Positions 1 to 9,261 of a stretch of DNA of 64,000 nt are shown here, in pieces (position 1 is the stretch's first letter; each line of letters opens with the position of its first letter). The stretch comes from Mucilaginibacter geliditolerans (GTDB lineage: Bacteria; Bacteroidota; Bacteroidia; Sphingobacteriales; Sphingobacteriaceae): positions 1,054,001 through 1,118,000 of the forward strand of contig NZ_JACHBY010000001.1 in NCBI RefSeq assembly GCF_014200495.1, in the 5' to 3' direction. The position numbers were made by a program, and so were the translations under genes. Below the pieces are notes generated by a model. It was given only the letters and a program-made list of their open reading frames with translations, was not told the DNA's origin and ran no database searches.

Positions 1-2031
1 ATTTATGTTCATTATAACCGGTATCGTTTTGCCCGGTGCTATCATGATCTTCCTGAATGCTTTTAATTCCTTATCAGCCCTTGATACTGCTGAGTTAACT
101 TTACTAACATAGATCTGCACAATTTCCTTACCGGCAACGCTTCCTGAGTTTTTCACTTTTACAGATACGGCGATCTTATCAGCAGGCGTATAATCTTTTT
201 TATCAGTTAACAGGCCTGTATAAGTGAAATTGGTGTATGACAATCCGTAACCAAAGCAATATAATGGGTCGATCTTTTTAGTATCGTACCAACGATATCC
301 TACTAATATTCCCTCTTTATAAGTAGTGGTTGTATCTTTGCCCGGATAGGTATTTAAAGCAATTGCAGGTGAATCATTCATCGATACCGGGAAAGTAAAT
401 GGCATTTTGCCTGATGGATTTACAGCGCCTTTTAGCACATCGGCCAAAGCGTTACCGGCTTCGGTGCCATTAAACCATGACCAAACTATAGTGCTATTTG
501 TTTTCTTGATTTCGTTAAGATCATAAGGCGCACCTGCCATTATCACGATGATAGTTTTAGGATTAGCAGCAGTAACCGCGTTAACCAACGCCTGTTCGCC
601 AAAAGGCAATTCCAGATTTTTCCGGTCATGATTTTCGCTCTCATATTCACGGTTCGATCCGATGCACACGATGGCAACATCTGTTGTTTTGGCCAAACCC
701 ACAGCTTCATTTATTAATGCCATATCAGGCTTATCATACCCCGCATTTTGCTCAGCCGTATTACTTGCTAAATAGTTGGCTTTGTAACCTTGCGCAAATT
801 TAATATCAGCAGTTTTTCCAAATCTTGATCTGATACCAGCCAATGCGTTTACCTCATACTTAACTTTTACACTTGCGCCAAAGCCACCTGTAGCAAAAGT
901 ACGTGTAGCGTTATCGCCGATCACCGCGATGCTTTTAACTTTATCTGTATTTAAAGGCAGCAGATGATCATCGTTTTTTAACAGCACAATTGATTCTGAT
1001 GCGATATCATAAGCCGCTTTACCATGTTCAGGTGTAGCGATAGAACCTTTTAGATGATCCGCACTCATTGATGTATGATATATCACCCATAGGATCCGCC
1101 TTACTTTTTCATCTATGGTTTTTTCTGAAACCTGGCCTGCTTTAACAGCCGCAATTAAAGGTTTGGCAAAATACCATTGGTCATAAGGGCCGTTTGATCC
1201 CATTTCGACATCCAGGCCGACATTTGCTGCTGCTACGGTATGGTGTGTTCCGCCCCAGTCTGATATTACTATGCCCTTAAACCCCCATTCAGTTTTTAAT
1301 ACCTTATCCAGCAGGAAATCATTTTCAGAACACCAGTAACCATTTATTTTATTATAGGCCGACATAATAGTGTAAGCGTCACCCTGCTCTATGGCTGCCT
1401 TAAATGCAGGCAGGTAAATTTCGCGCAACGCCCTTTCGTCGATAATCTCATTAATAACACCGCGGTTAACTTCCTGATTATTGGCGGCAAAGTGTTTTAT
1501 GCAGGCTGCCACATGCTGACTTTGGATGCCTTTTACAGCCTGTATTGCCAGTTGTCCGTTCAAATACGGATCCTCCGAATAATACTCATAAGTACGACCG
1601 CAAAGTGGTATACGGCAAATATTAAATGCCGGTGCAAGCATTACGATTTTATTACGGGCATTAGCCTCCTCTCCCATTACAACACCATATTTATGCGCCA
1701 TTTCGGGGTTCCAGGTTGCGGCTATTGCTGAGCCATTGGGCAAAAATGTTGCAGAGTCGGTTGTCCAATTAGCGGAATTCCAGCCAAAACGTTCTTCCTC
1801 ACGGCGTACGCCTAATGGCCCATCATCATAACTAACCTCGGGGATACCCAAACGTGGCACGCCGGCTGAATAAAATGTAGCACTGCCGTGCAGCATAGCC
1901 ACCTTTTCTTCAAGCGTCATTTTTTTAATGATACCGCTTATCTTAACCTGCAGCGCTGCCTCTGTATTGTTTTGTGCCGAAGCGTTAACAAATAAAAAAA
2001 GTATTATAACGCCGGCTATCGCATATTTCAT
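1..2031 (-). CDS. Glycoside hydrolase family 3 beta-glucosidase-type enzyme (3' end outside the window)
   Basis: The reading frame stays open from the ATG at 2031 to the left edge, giving about 677 codons and no stop, so the C-terminus is missing. The N-terminus (MKYAIAGVIILFLFVNASAQ) is a signal peptide, so the enzyme is exported. A GH3 N-terminal barrel follows, with LPNGSAIAATWNPE, a CIKHFAANNQE motif and the nucleophile region VISDWGGTHH, whose Asp is the usual GH3 catalytic residue. The last part seen reads LKAFRKIMIAPGKTIPV, the fibronectin-III-like domain that normally closes three-domain GH3 enzymes, so only a few dozen residues should be missing. In this locus it probably removes terminal glucose from xylogluco-oligosaccharides after GH31 action. 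That substrate is inferred from context; GH3 also includes beta-xylosidases. Confidence 0.9.
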   Translation of the reverse strand, partial: MKYAIAGVIILFLFVNASAQNNTEAALQVKISGIIKKMTLEEKVAMLHGSATFYSAGVPRLGIPEVSYDDGPLGVRREEERFGWNSANWTTDSATFLPNGSAIAATWNPEMAHKYGVVMGEEANARNKIVMLAPAFNICRIPLCGRTYEYYSEDPYLNGQLAIQAVKGIQSQHVAACIKHFAANNQEVNRGVINEIIDERALREIYLPAFKAAIEQGDAYTIMSAYNKINGYWCSENDFLLDKVLKTEWGFKGIVISDWGGTHHTVAAANVGLDVEMGSNGPYDQWYFAKPLIAAVKAGQVSEKTIDEKVRRILWVIYHTSMSADHLKGSIATPEHGKAAYDIASESIVLLKNDDHLLPLNTDKVKSIAVIGDNATRTFATGGFGASVKVKYEVNALAGIRSRFGKTADIKFAQGYKANYLASNTAEQNAGYDKPDMALINEAVGLAKTTDVAIVCIGSNREYESENHDRKNLELPFGEQALVNAVTAANPKTIIVIMAGAPYDLNEIKKTNSTIVWSWFNGTEAGNALADVLKGAVNPSGKMPFTFPVSMNDSPAIALNTYPGKDTTTTYKEGILVGYRWYDTKKIDPLYCFGYGLSYTNFTYTGLLTDKKDYTPADKIAVSVKVKNSGSVAGKEIVQIYVSKVNSAVSRADKELKAFRKIMIAPGKTIPVIMNIN

Positions 2032-2258
2032 AAATAGGATTTATATAAGTTTAGTTTGTTGATTTATTTTAAAAGAGGTAGTGGAATTATAAAGCCATTA
2101 CAGAGATTTGATTCCCTGTAAGCAGGCATATAATTAGTACAGTAAAACTAGGTTTATACCAAAGAATGGAATACCAGTATTGATAACGTTTATGTTATAA
2201 ATGTTAAACAGTGACAAATTAAAGGCAGCTAACTGATAAGGCTACTAATAGTTTGTAA

Positions 2259-3230
2259 CTACTTAGTAAAGTTAACTACGCCTGACGGATTGATTTTAAG
2301 AATATTGCCCTTGCTATCAAAATTTAAGCTATCAATGCAAAGCTCCCGTAACACATAGGCCTGTTTTTGAGGATGGATACGATGATATAAAATGTAGTAT
2401 TGTCCATTTTCAGCGAAAACGGTATGATGACCCGGGCCAAAGGTTGTGCTATCGGCTGAGGTGGAGAGAATAGGATCATTTTCGCCCTCTTTCCACGGGC
2501 CTAACGGTGAGCTGCCAATTGAATAACGTATTTGATAAGTACCATCAATAGCTTTGCCATATGAATACATTAAATAATATAAACCCTTGCGTTTCACCAG
2601 GTGAGGCGCTTCAAAATAATGCGGAGGGGTAATATCTATTGGTTTACCATCAAAGGTTATCATATCCTTTTTGAGCTTAACAGCCATACAATGCCCGTTT
2701 ACCCAATTATAACCCGAGCCCCAGTATAAATAAGCCTGCCCATCGCTATCAACAAAACAATCGGGGTCGATATTATGTACCTGCGGGTAATCATTTTTGG
2801 TTACCAATGGCGAATTATCCGCCTTTGTGTTCTTCCACGGTCCAAGCGGATGATCGCTCACTCCTGCCCAAACCTCGCTGCCAACAGCAACGTACATATA
2901 AAATTTACCATTTACCTTGCGAATAGATGGTGCCCAAACCATTGCATCGCCGGATGTTGGGCTGGTGCATTGTTTTTTGGTTGGCCAGTTAATATGCCTG
3001 CGGGTGAAAGTTTTAAAATCCTTCGTTTCTAAAACACCAAGTTCCTCAGCTCCCCACGGATCAATAGTAGCATAAATATAATAGGTGCCTTTATCTTTAA
3101 TTATTGTAGGATCGGCATAATAGCCTGCAACAATAGGATTTTTAATAAAATTACCCTGCGCTGAGCAGTTAAGTGCAATGGCAATAAGCAATAGTATTAA
3201 ATAAGGAATTAAACTTTTAGCTCTTTTCAT
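2259..3230 (-). CDS. Glycoside hydrolase family 43 (arabinofuranosidase/xylosidase type)
   Basis: A 323-residue exported enzyme with a hydrophobic leader in residues 1-24. The single five-bladed GH43 propeller shows the three expected acidic residues: Asp40 in YYADPTII (base), Asp156 in HNIDPDCFVDSDG (pKa modulator) and Glu208 in YFEAPHLVKRKG (general acid). No extra carbohydrate-binding module is present, and the length is normal for a single-domain GH43. It lies 73 bp downstream of the GH27 gene on the same strand and probably shares its transcript. In a xyloglucan locus it could release arabinofuranose from arabinoxyloglucan side chains, but an exact subfamily and substrate cannot be set by eye. 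Confidence 0.88.
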   Translation of the reverse strand: MKRAKSLIPYLILLLIAIALNCSAQGNFIKNPIVAGYYADPTIIKDKGTYYIYATIDPWGAEELGVLETKDFKTFTRRHINWPTKKQCTSPTSGDAMVWAPSIRKVNGKFYMYVAVGSEVWAGVSDHPLGPWKNTKADNSPLVTKNDYPQVHNIDPDCFVDSDGQAYLYWGSGYNWVNGHCMAVKLKKDMITFDGKPIDITPPHYFEAPHLVKRKGLYYLMYSYGKAIDGTYQIRYSIGSSPLGPWKEGENDPILSTSADSTTFGPGHHTVFAENGQYYILYHRIHPQKQAYVLRELCIDSLNFDSKGNILKINPSGVVNFTK

Positions 3231-3303
3231 ATCATTAAAATCCAGTTAGCTGATCCTGATTCTTTTAATTACTTCTTTTATCCGCTCCCCGGCCTATCAT
3301 TTT

Positions 3304-4665
3304 CTATTTTACAGATAGCTTAAATAAAGCTGCACCATGTTTATTGATTTGCTGATGATAGTTTTTCCTGAATGAGCCGATATCCTGCTTTTTCCAGAGA
3401 TCCCTTACCTCCACTTTACCTTTCAACCCTAATGATGCAAAATCTACGTTCACATCGCCAGTGGTTTCGCCGAGGTTAAACATGGCTACGTATAGATCTT
3501 TACCGTTTGGCACATGCGAGTACCAAACCATACTGCCATCCTTACGATAAAGCTCTCGCGGGTTTTCGCCCTGCTGATTTACAGCGATAACTTCACTGTT
3601 ATTAAATAGTTGCAGTTCAAACGGTCTGTTCTCGGGCAGGTTACCGCCCAGCATCAATGGCGAACGGAATATACTCCAGAAGGTCATGTGGGTATATTCC
3701 TCATCTTGAGTAAACCTACTGTAACGCTCTTCACCAACCGGGCCGCGTTTTGATAGTTTACCTATCTGTATCATATCACAATCTGGCCAGTGACCGGGGC
3801 CGCCTTTGCCCTGCCATTGCTCGGCATAGCCTACCATCCCGATTATTTCTTTCCAGTTATCCCAAAAATCATCTGCCATTCGCCACATATTACCATTTTT
3901 AGCGACATGATCAGCCTCACTTAAAGCGGTGGCACCTGGTGACAGGCTCAATACTATTGGCCTGCCGCAGTTTTGTATCGCTTTATGGTAGCCCTCAATT
4001 TCTGCTTCGCGATAAGGCCTTGCTATATCATCAACCTTAATAAAATCAACTCCCCATGAGGCATATAATTCCAATATGGAATTTAAATATTCTTGCGCTC
4101 CCGGCTTTTTCATATCAATACCGTACATGTGATTCATCCATGGGCAGGTTGAGCTGGTATCGGCTATCATATCAGCCGTTATACCGTTTGTGCCCTTTAC
4201 AGGTGATTTAGCCCACACAGCCTGGCGCGGAATGCCACGCATTACGTGGATACCAAACTTTAAACCTAATGAATGCATATAGGCTGCCAGCGGTGCAAAG
4301 CCCTTACCACCAAATGCTGACGGAAATTTTGTAGGTTGCGGCATCAACCTGCCGTATTCATCCATGGTAAGCCATGGAATATAAGAGCCGTCCTGCAAAT
4401 TCTTCTGAAAAGGGTTTCCGATATTACTTCCTACAGGATTATCATATGACCATAAAAAATCGACCACAATATACTGCCAGCCATATTGTTTAAGATTTTG
4501 TGCCACATAATCAGCATTAGCCTTTACCTCGTCCTCATGCACTGCGGATCCAAAACAATTGTAACTATTCCACCCCATAGGTGGTGTTGGTGCAATAGTT
4601 TGGGCTATCGAAGGATTGTAATAACTAACAAAAAATAGAATAGCCAAAGAGCAGATATATTTCAT
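3304..4665 (-). CDS. Glycoside hydrolase family 27 alpha-galactosidase / beta-L-arabinopyranosidase type
   Basis: A 453-residue exported enzyme. The ATG at 4665 is chosen because it begins a clean signal peptide (MKYICSLAILFFVSYYNPSIAQ). An in-frame TTG at 4692 would add nine residues but overlaps a promoter -7 element. GH27 marks are PPMGWNSYNCFG at the start of the barrel, WGVDFIKVDDI (nucleophile Asp) and WRMADDFWDNW (acid/base Asp), followed by a C-terminal beta domain. Family members remove alpha-galactose or beta-L-arabinopyranose. Xyloglucan normally carries beta-galactose, so the true target may be galactomannan or an arabinopyranosyl side chain. It heads a run GH27-GH43 and possibly GH3. 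Confidence 0.88.
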   Translation of the reverse strand: MKYICSLAILFFVSYYNPSIAQTIAPTPPMGWNSYNCFGSAVHEDEVKANADYVAQNLKQYGWQYIVVDFLWSYDNPVGSNIGNPFQKNLQDGSYIPWLTMDEYGRLMPQPTKFPSAFGGKGFAPLAAYMHSLGLKFGIHVMRGIPRQAVWAKSPVKGTNGITADMIADTSSTCPWMNHMYGIDMKKPGAQEYLNSILELYASWGVDFIKVDDIARPYREAEIEGYHKAIQNCGRPIVLSLSPGATALSEADHVAKNGNMWRMADDFWDNWKEIIGMVGYAEQWQGKGGPGHWPDCDMIQIGKLSKRGPVGEERYSRFTQDEEYTHMTFWSIFRSPLMLGGNLPENRPFELQLFNNSEVIAVNQQGENPRELYRKDGSMVWYSHVPNGKDLYVAMFNLGETTGDVNVDFASLGLKGKVEVRDLWKKQDIGSFRKNYHQQINKHGAALFKLSVK

Positions 4666-4689
4666 ATTGGTTTTATAATTGTTTATTGT

Positions 4690-4719
4690 CAAAAATACAC
4701 TTATTTATCAAAATACAAA
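4690..4719 (-). promoter_or_regulatory. Candidate Bacteroidota promoter for the GH27-GH43 transcript
   Basis: On the minus strand TTTG (4719-4716) is followed after 18 bases by TATTTTTG (4697-4690), which fits the Bacteroidota -33 TTTG / -7 TAnnTTTG pattern. The start site would fall near 4683, about 18 bases before the ATG at 4665. This supports the ATG over the upstream TTG start. Confidence 0.45.
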
Positions 4720-4816
4720 GGGTCCTGATTCTATAGTAAAACTATTTTTTACCACTTAAAGCAAATGCTTTAAAATTGAATTTTAATACAAGAAATGCTA
4801 ATGCAGGCTACTTAAA

Positions 4817-7800
4817 TCAGGTGGTTTCTATCTCTTTTTTACGGATCGCAATTACGTATTCAGATGGCACTGTTCCATACTCATCCTTAAACACTTTTGA
4901 AAAATAGGTTGGATTATTAAATCCTACTTCATAAGCTATGTTGGCAATACTTAACTGGCTTTTCTCTAATAACTGCACGGCTCTTTTTAATCGCACCGTT
5001 CTGATGCAATCAACAGGTGTTTTGCCCGTAAGCGCTAACAATCTTTTGTAAAGTGATACACGGCTTAGTGACATTTGCCGGCTCAATTCCTCGACCGAGA
5101 AATTATAATTGGTGATATTTTTTTCAATACAGTCAAAAACATTCTTCAGGAACTTTTCATCCTCCGATACAATTTCCAGGTCCTGAACCTGTATCTCCAT
5201 TTGTTTTTGATAGGTTTTTTTGAATGTTTGCTGCATGGCCAATAGCCCACTGATCTTTGAAAGTAAGATCTCGAAATTAAATGGTTTGCCGATATAGTCG
5301 TTCGCGCCGTTTGTTAAACCTATCAGCTGGTCTTCTTCTTCGGTTAAAGCCGTTAGCAGGATGATGGGTATGTGGGCGGTGCGGCTATCGCTCCTTATTT
5401 TTTTGCAAAGATCGAGGCCATTCATTTCGGGCATGCTTACGTCACTTACTATTAGGTTTGGATGTAGGGCAAGTGCTTTTTGCCAGCCTTCCTTGCCATC
5501 GGCCGCCTCTATAATGTTAAAAGTATGCTTTAAATTGTCTTTTAAATAAAAACGTAAATCATCGTTATCCTCAATTATTAACACAACCGGTTTCTTTTCC
5601 GATTCCCAGGTTGGTTTTGCATGTTTTGTAACCTCATCCTGCTGTTTAACAACAGGCACTTCTGACATAACATTCTCTTCTTCAATATTTAATGGCAATT
5701 GTATAATAAAGGCACTTCCATTGCCGGGTTCACTTTCCACGTATATTTCACCTGAGTGCATTTTCACAAACTCATGACTTATGGCTAAACCTATACCACT
5801 TCCCTGGTTCAACAAACCTTCGGGCAAATTAACCTGGAAAAACCGTTCAAATATCTTTTCCTGTTTCTCTTTGGATATGCCGATGCCTGTATCAACCACT
5901 TTTATCTCCAGCAATTGCTTATCAGGGTAGATAACATCCGTATTTATCAGACGTAGTAAAACGCTGATATGGCCGCCCGATGCAGTAAACTTAAATGAAT
6001 TGGAAAGCAGGTTAAACAGTATCCGCTCAATTTTATCATGATCGAATTTTGCGCATAGCGAATCAACCTCAGTATCAAATAAATAGCCTATATGATTTTG
6101 ATCAGCCAGATCAGTAAATGAAGCCGCTACCTCCTTTATAAATTTAACAATATCGCCCTTTTGCAAATCAAGCCTCAGCTCCCTGGATTCCATTTTCCTG
6201 AAATCAAGTAATTGATTAACAAGGTTCAGCAAGCGCCTTCCGTTACGTTTGATCATTAGTAACTGATTCTTTTGCTCTGATCTGTCAATGTTTTTTATCA
6301 GTGTATCAATAGGTGATATAATTAACGATAAAGGCGTTCTGAACTCATGGCTTACGTTGGTGAAAAACTTAATCTTCATCAGGTCGAGCTCATGCATGCG
6401 GTGTGCTTCTGCACGCTCAGCTGCCAGCCTGCGTTCTCCCTCCAACTTATCCTGCATTATTTCAAATTCCTTTTTCAATTTGAGGATCCCTCTGTGGCGG
6501 ATATAGAACAATATGCTTATTATCAATACAAAATATAATATATAGGCTAACGTTGATTTCCAGAACGGTGGCAATATTGTAATATTGAGCGTTATTGTAC
6601 TTACATTTTTAGGATTATTGATATTTCTGGCCCTTACTTTAAACACATAATCGCCGGCATCTAAATTGGTATAAGTTACTTTACGTGAGCCAGCTGGCGA
6701 TGTAAGCCATTCTTTATCAAAACCCTCCAACTGATACTGGTATTTTATTTTATTGGGATTAAAATAATCACACGCAGCAAATGAAATACTAAAAACGTTT
6801 TGGTTGTGATTTAAAACCAATGACTGTGTTTTTGTAATGGATGAGGTTAAAACCACTTTGCCATTAATCGTATCCCCGGCATTTACTGTTTTATTAAACA
6901 GCTGAAAATCGGTAAACAGCAACTGAGGTTTTATATCAGGTGAGCTTATGGTTGTGGGATCAAATAAATTAAACCCGTGAGCGCCGCCAAATATCATATC
7001 CCCGTTCCTGAGTTTCAATGCCGAATTAGCATTAAACTCATTCCCCTGCAAACCATCAAATTCATTGTATTTATGAATTTCATAGGTATAGCTGTCATTA
7101 CTTTGTATAAGCTTTATACTAGCAACTCCATTTGCACTGCTTACCCAAATACGGCCGCTATTATCTTCCAATATGCTCCATATATTATTACTGGGTAGTC
7201 CCTGCCTTTCTTCGATGTTTATAAACTTCCCGGTATGGGTATTTAATATACTCAAGCCTTCTTTGGTTCCAATCCAAATTAAGCCTCTGTGATCCTGTAT
7301 AATACTGTTAACATCATCGGCTACCAGGCTATTAGGATTATTTGGTTTATTAAAATAATGTTTACTCCATCTGCCATATTCATTAATTACGTCAACACCT
7401 TTATCCCGTCCTATCCAAATATTTTTTTGCTTATCCTCATACATAACTGATGTATAGTTTGATAAGGTTGAAAAACGGGGATGGTTAAAATCGTCGGTTT
7501 TACCATCATAAATATTTAAGCCACCTGTGAATGTGCCTACCCATAACTTGTTTGCGGAGTCTTCAATTATGGTATAAACGCGGTCATCTGATAAACTACC
7601 CGGAACATCATCCTTATGCCGGTAATGAACAAATTTATCCCCTTCCAAACGTTCCAGACCACCAAAATAAGTACCTATCCATAGTTTATGATTATGATCG
7701 ATACACAAACTAACAACTATATCATTCGATAAGCTGTTGGGGTTTGCAGGGTCGTGTTTATATTGGGTATATTTTTTAGTTTTTTTATCGAAAAACAGTA

Positions 7801-8974
7801 AGCCTCCCCCATTAGTGCCGATCCATAAATTACCGTTTGCATCCTCTGCAAAACAATCAACATCCTCATACGGTAAACTTGAGCTATCCAGCAGATAATG
7901 ACGCACAAGCGGGAATTGTATTATTCCTTTATGGAAGTAACTGATACCCTGTTTAAACGTGCCCGCCCATATAATACCTATGTTATCTTTATACAACACT
8001 ACAGCATTCCCCCTTAAGGATTTGGGGTCATCGTCGCGGTTTAATATGTAATTAATTTTATGGGTTTTTATATTAACCATGTTAATACCGCCATGGTCAG
8101 TACCTATCCAAATGGTATTATCATCGCCCTGTACCACGTTATTAATAACATTTGAGTTAAGGCTGATCACATCGCCACCTTTAACAAAATGCTGCAGCCC
8201 GTTGGCTTTGGTATTATAATAATAAACCCCTATAGCGCTTTCTGAAACATATATCCATAGGTTCTGGTCATTATCAACCATGGCAGAGTAAGGTTGCAGC
8301 TTGTTGTTATTTGCCTTGCATAAACTATATGTTCTTAATAAAACTCTGTTTGCACGGGTATCTAATTTATCAATAACGCCATCGTTGTAAATCAGCCAAA
8401 CAAAACCATCCTGTGTTTTAACCACTTCCTCAACACTATTTGAATAAAGCACAATTTTTGATTTTGCAGTAGTATTGTAAGCAACAGTAGTTTTAGCATT
8501 GGGATTGTAACAATAGACGCCTTCATTTTTGGTTAAAAACCAAAAGTTACCTGTATTATCCTTCTTTAACGATACTAACTCATCAGCCTTTATATTGTAT
8601 TTCAGCAGTTCATCAGCAACATTGTTCGAGAATTTTTCGGTATTGGGGTCATAAATGCTTACGCCATTATTAGTATATACCCACATTTTCTTATCCGGCC
8701 CCTCATAAATATGTTCAACATAATTATTGATGAGTGAATTAGCGTCGTTTGCATCATGCTTAAACACTTTAAACTCGTAGCCATCGTATCTGTTTAAACC
8801 CGCGGTTGTACCAAACCACATAAAACCTTCGGCATCCTTATAAATGCAAATAACCCGGTTATTGGAGAGCCCATTTGTAATATCTAATTGGGAGAACTGG
8901 TATTCGTTATTTTGCGCAAACACACATTGCGACACAACAAAACACAATACAATTGATATGTAAAATTTTAACAT
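4817..8974 (-). CDS. Hybrid two-component system sensor/regulator (HTCS) of the glycan locus
   Basis: A single 1385-residue protein with a full phosphorelay. After a signal sequence (MLKFYISIVLCFVVSQCVFAQ) come about 14 periplasmic propeller repeats of the type GFMWFGTTAGLNRYDGYEF, then a Y_Y_Y domain and one membrane span (ILYFVLIISILFYIRHRGI). The cytoplasmic part has a HisKA domain with FFTNVSHEFRTPLSLI, a HATPase (VVDTGIGISKEKQEKIF and GSGIGLAISHEF), a receiver (VLIIEDNDDLR, IVSDVSMPEMNGLDLC) and a C-terminal AraC helix-turn-helix ending VGFNNPTYFSKVFKDEYG. HTCS proteins bind a glycan breakdown product outside and switch on the neighbouring glycosidase genes, so this is the expected regulator of the cluster. 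The ATG at 8974 is preferred over an in-frame TTG nine codons upstream. Confidence 0.93.
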   Translation of the reverse strand: MLKFYISIVLCFVVSQCVFAQNNEYQFSQLDITNGLSNNRVICIYKDAEGFMWFGTTAGLNRYDGYEFKVFKHDANDANSLINNYVEHIYEGPDKKMWVYTNNGVSIYDPNTEKFSNNVADELLKYNIKADELVSLKKDNTGNFWFLTKNEGVYCYNPNAKTTVAYNTTAKSKIVLYSNSVEEVVKTQDGFVWLIYNDGVIDKLDTRANRVLLRTYSLCKANNNKLQPYSAMVDNDQNLWIYVSESAIGVYYYNTKANGLQHFVKGGDVISLNSNVINNVVQGDDNTIWIGTDHGGINMVNIKTHKINYILNRDDDPKSLRGNAVVLYKDNIGIIWAGTFKQGISYFHKGIIQFPLVRHYLLDSSSLPYEDVDCFAEDANGNLWIGTNGGGLLFFDKKTKKYTQYKHDPANPNSLSNDIVVSLCIDHNHKLWIGTYFGGLERLEGDKFVHYRHKDDVPGSLSDDRVYTIIEDSANKLWVGTFTGGLNIYDGKTDDFNHPRFSTLSNYTSVMYEDKQKNIWIGRDKGVDVINEYGRWSKHYFNKPNNPNSLVADDVNSIIQDHRGLIWIGTKEGLSILNTHTGKFINIEERQGLPSNNIWSILEDNSGRIWVSSANGVASIKLIQSNDSYTYEIHKYNEFDGLQGNEFNANSALKLRNGDMIFGGAHGFNLFDPTTISSPDIKPQLLFTDFQLFNKTVNAGDTINGKVVLTSSITKTQSLVLNHNQNVFSISFAACDYFNPNKIKYQYQLEGFDKEWLTSPAGSRKVTYTNLDAGDYVFKVRARNINNPKNVSTITLNITILPPFWKSTLAYILYFVLIISILFYIRHRGILKLKKEFEIMQDKLEGERRLAAERAEAHRMHELDLMKIKFFTNVSHEFRTPLSLIISPIDTLIKNIDRSEQKNQLLMIKRNGRRLLNLVNQLLDFRKMESRELRLDLQKGDIVKFIKEVAASFTDLADQNHIGYLFDTEVDSLCAKFDHDKIERILFNLLSNSFKFTASGGHISVLLRLINTDVIYPDKQLLEIKVVDTGIGISKEKQEKIFERFFQVNLPEGLLNQGSGIGLAISHEFVKMHSGEIYVESEPGNGSAFIIQLPLNIEEENVMSEVPVVKQQDEVTKHAKPTWESEKKPVVLIIEDNDDLRFYLKDNLKHTFNIIEAADGKEGWQKALALHPNLIVSDVSMPEMNGLDLCKKIRSDSRTAHIPIILLTALTEEEDQLIGLTNGANDYIGKPFNFEILLSKISGLLAMQQTFKKTYQKQMEIQVQDLEIVSEDEKFLKNVFDCIEKNITNYNFSVEELSRQMSLSRVSLYKRLLALTGKTPVDCIRTVRLKRAVQLLEKSQLSIANIAYEVGFNNPTYFSKVFKDEYGTVPSEYVIAIRKKEIETT

Positions 8975-9185
8975 GGTTTGACAATTGGTAATAGCATCCA
9001 AAATGGACGGGATACGTATCTACTAAGATATGTAAATAAAGGTTTAAACGACACTAATTATCCAAATAAAAGCACCTCTTTTAGCGCTTATTTTCAGTTT
9101 TATACAGGGACGTGATAAAATAATATTAGCAAATGAAATATTAGTATCAATACCTATTATTCATTAAAAAAATTCCTTTTCAAAC

Positions 9186-9217
9186 AACAATACCGCTGAC
9201 TTTAGAGCGGTATTGTT
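9186..9217 (-). terminator. Hairpin downstream of the GH31 gene
   Basis: A 12-bp perfect stem (9186-9197 with 9206-9217) and an 8-base loop lie 44 bases past the stop of the GH31 gene, before the HTCS gene. There is no strong T-run directly after it on the minus strand, so termination efficiency is uncertain. Confidence 0.55.
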
Positions 9218-9261
9218 TATGTCGATACGGTATGAATAATAAGAAGATAGCACAGTCGCAA

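Noticed and set aside
4666..4692. TTG-started extension of the GH27 protein
   Set aside because: It would begin inside the predicted -7 element and would place polar residues before a clean signal peptide.
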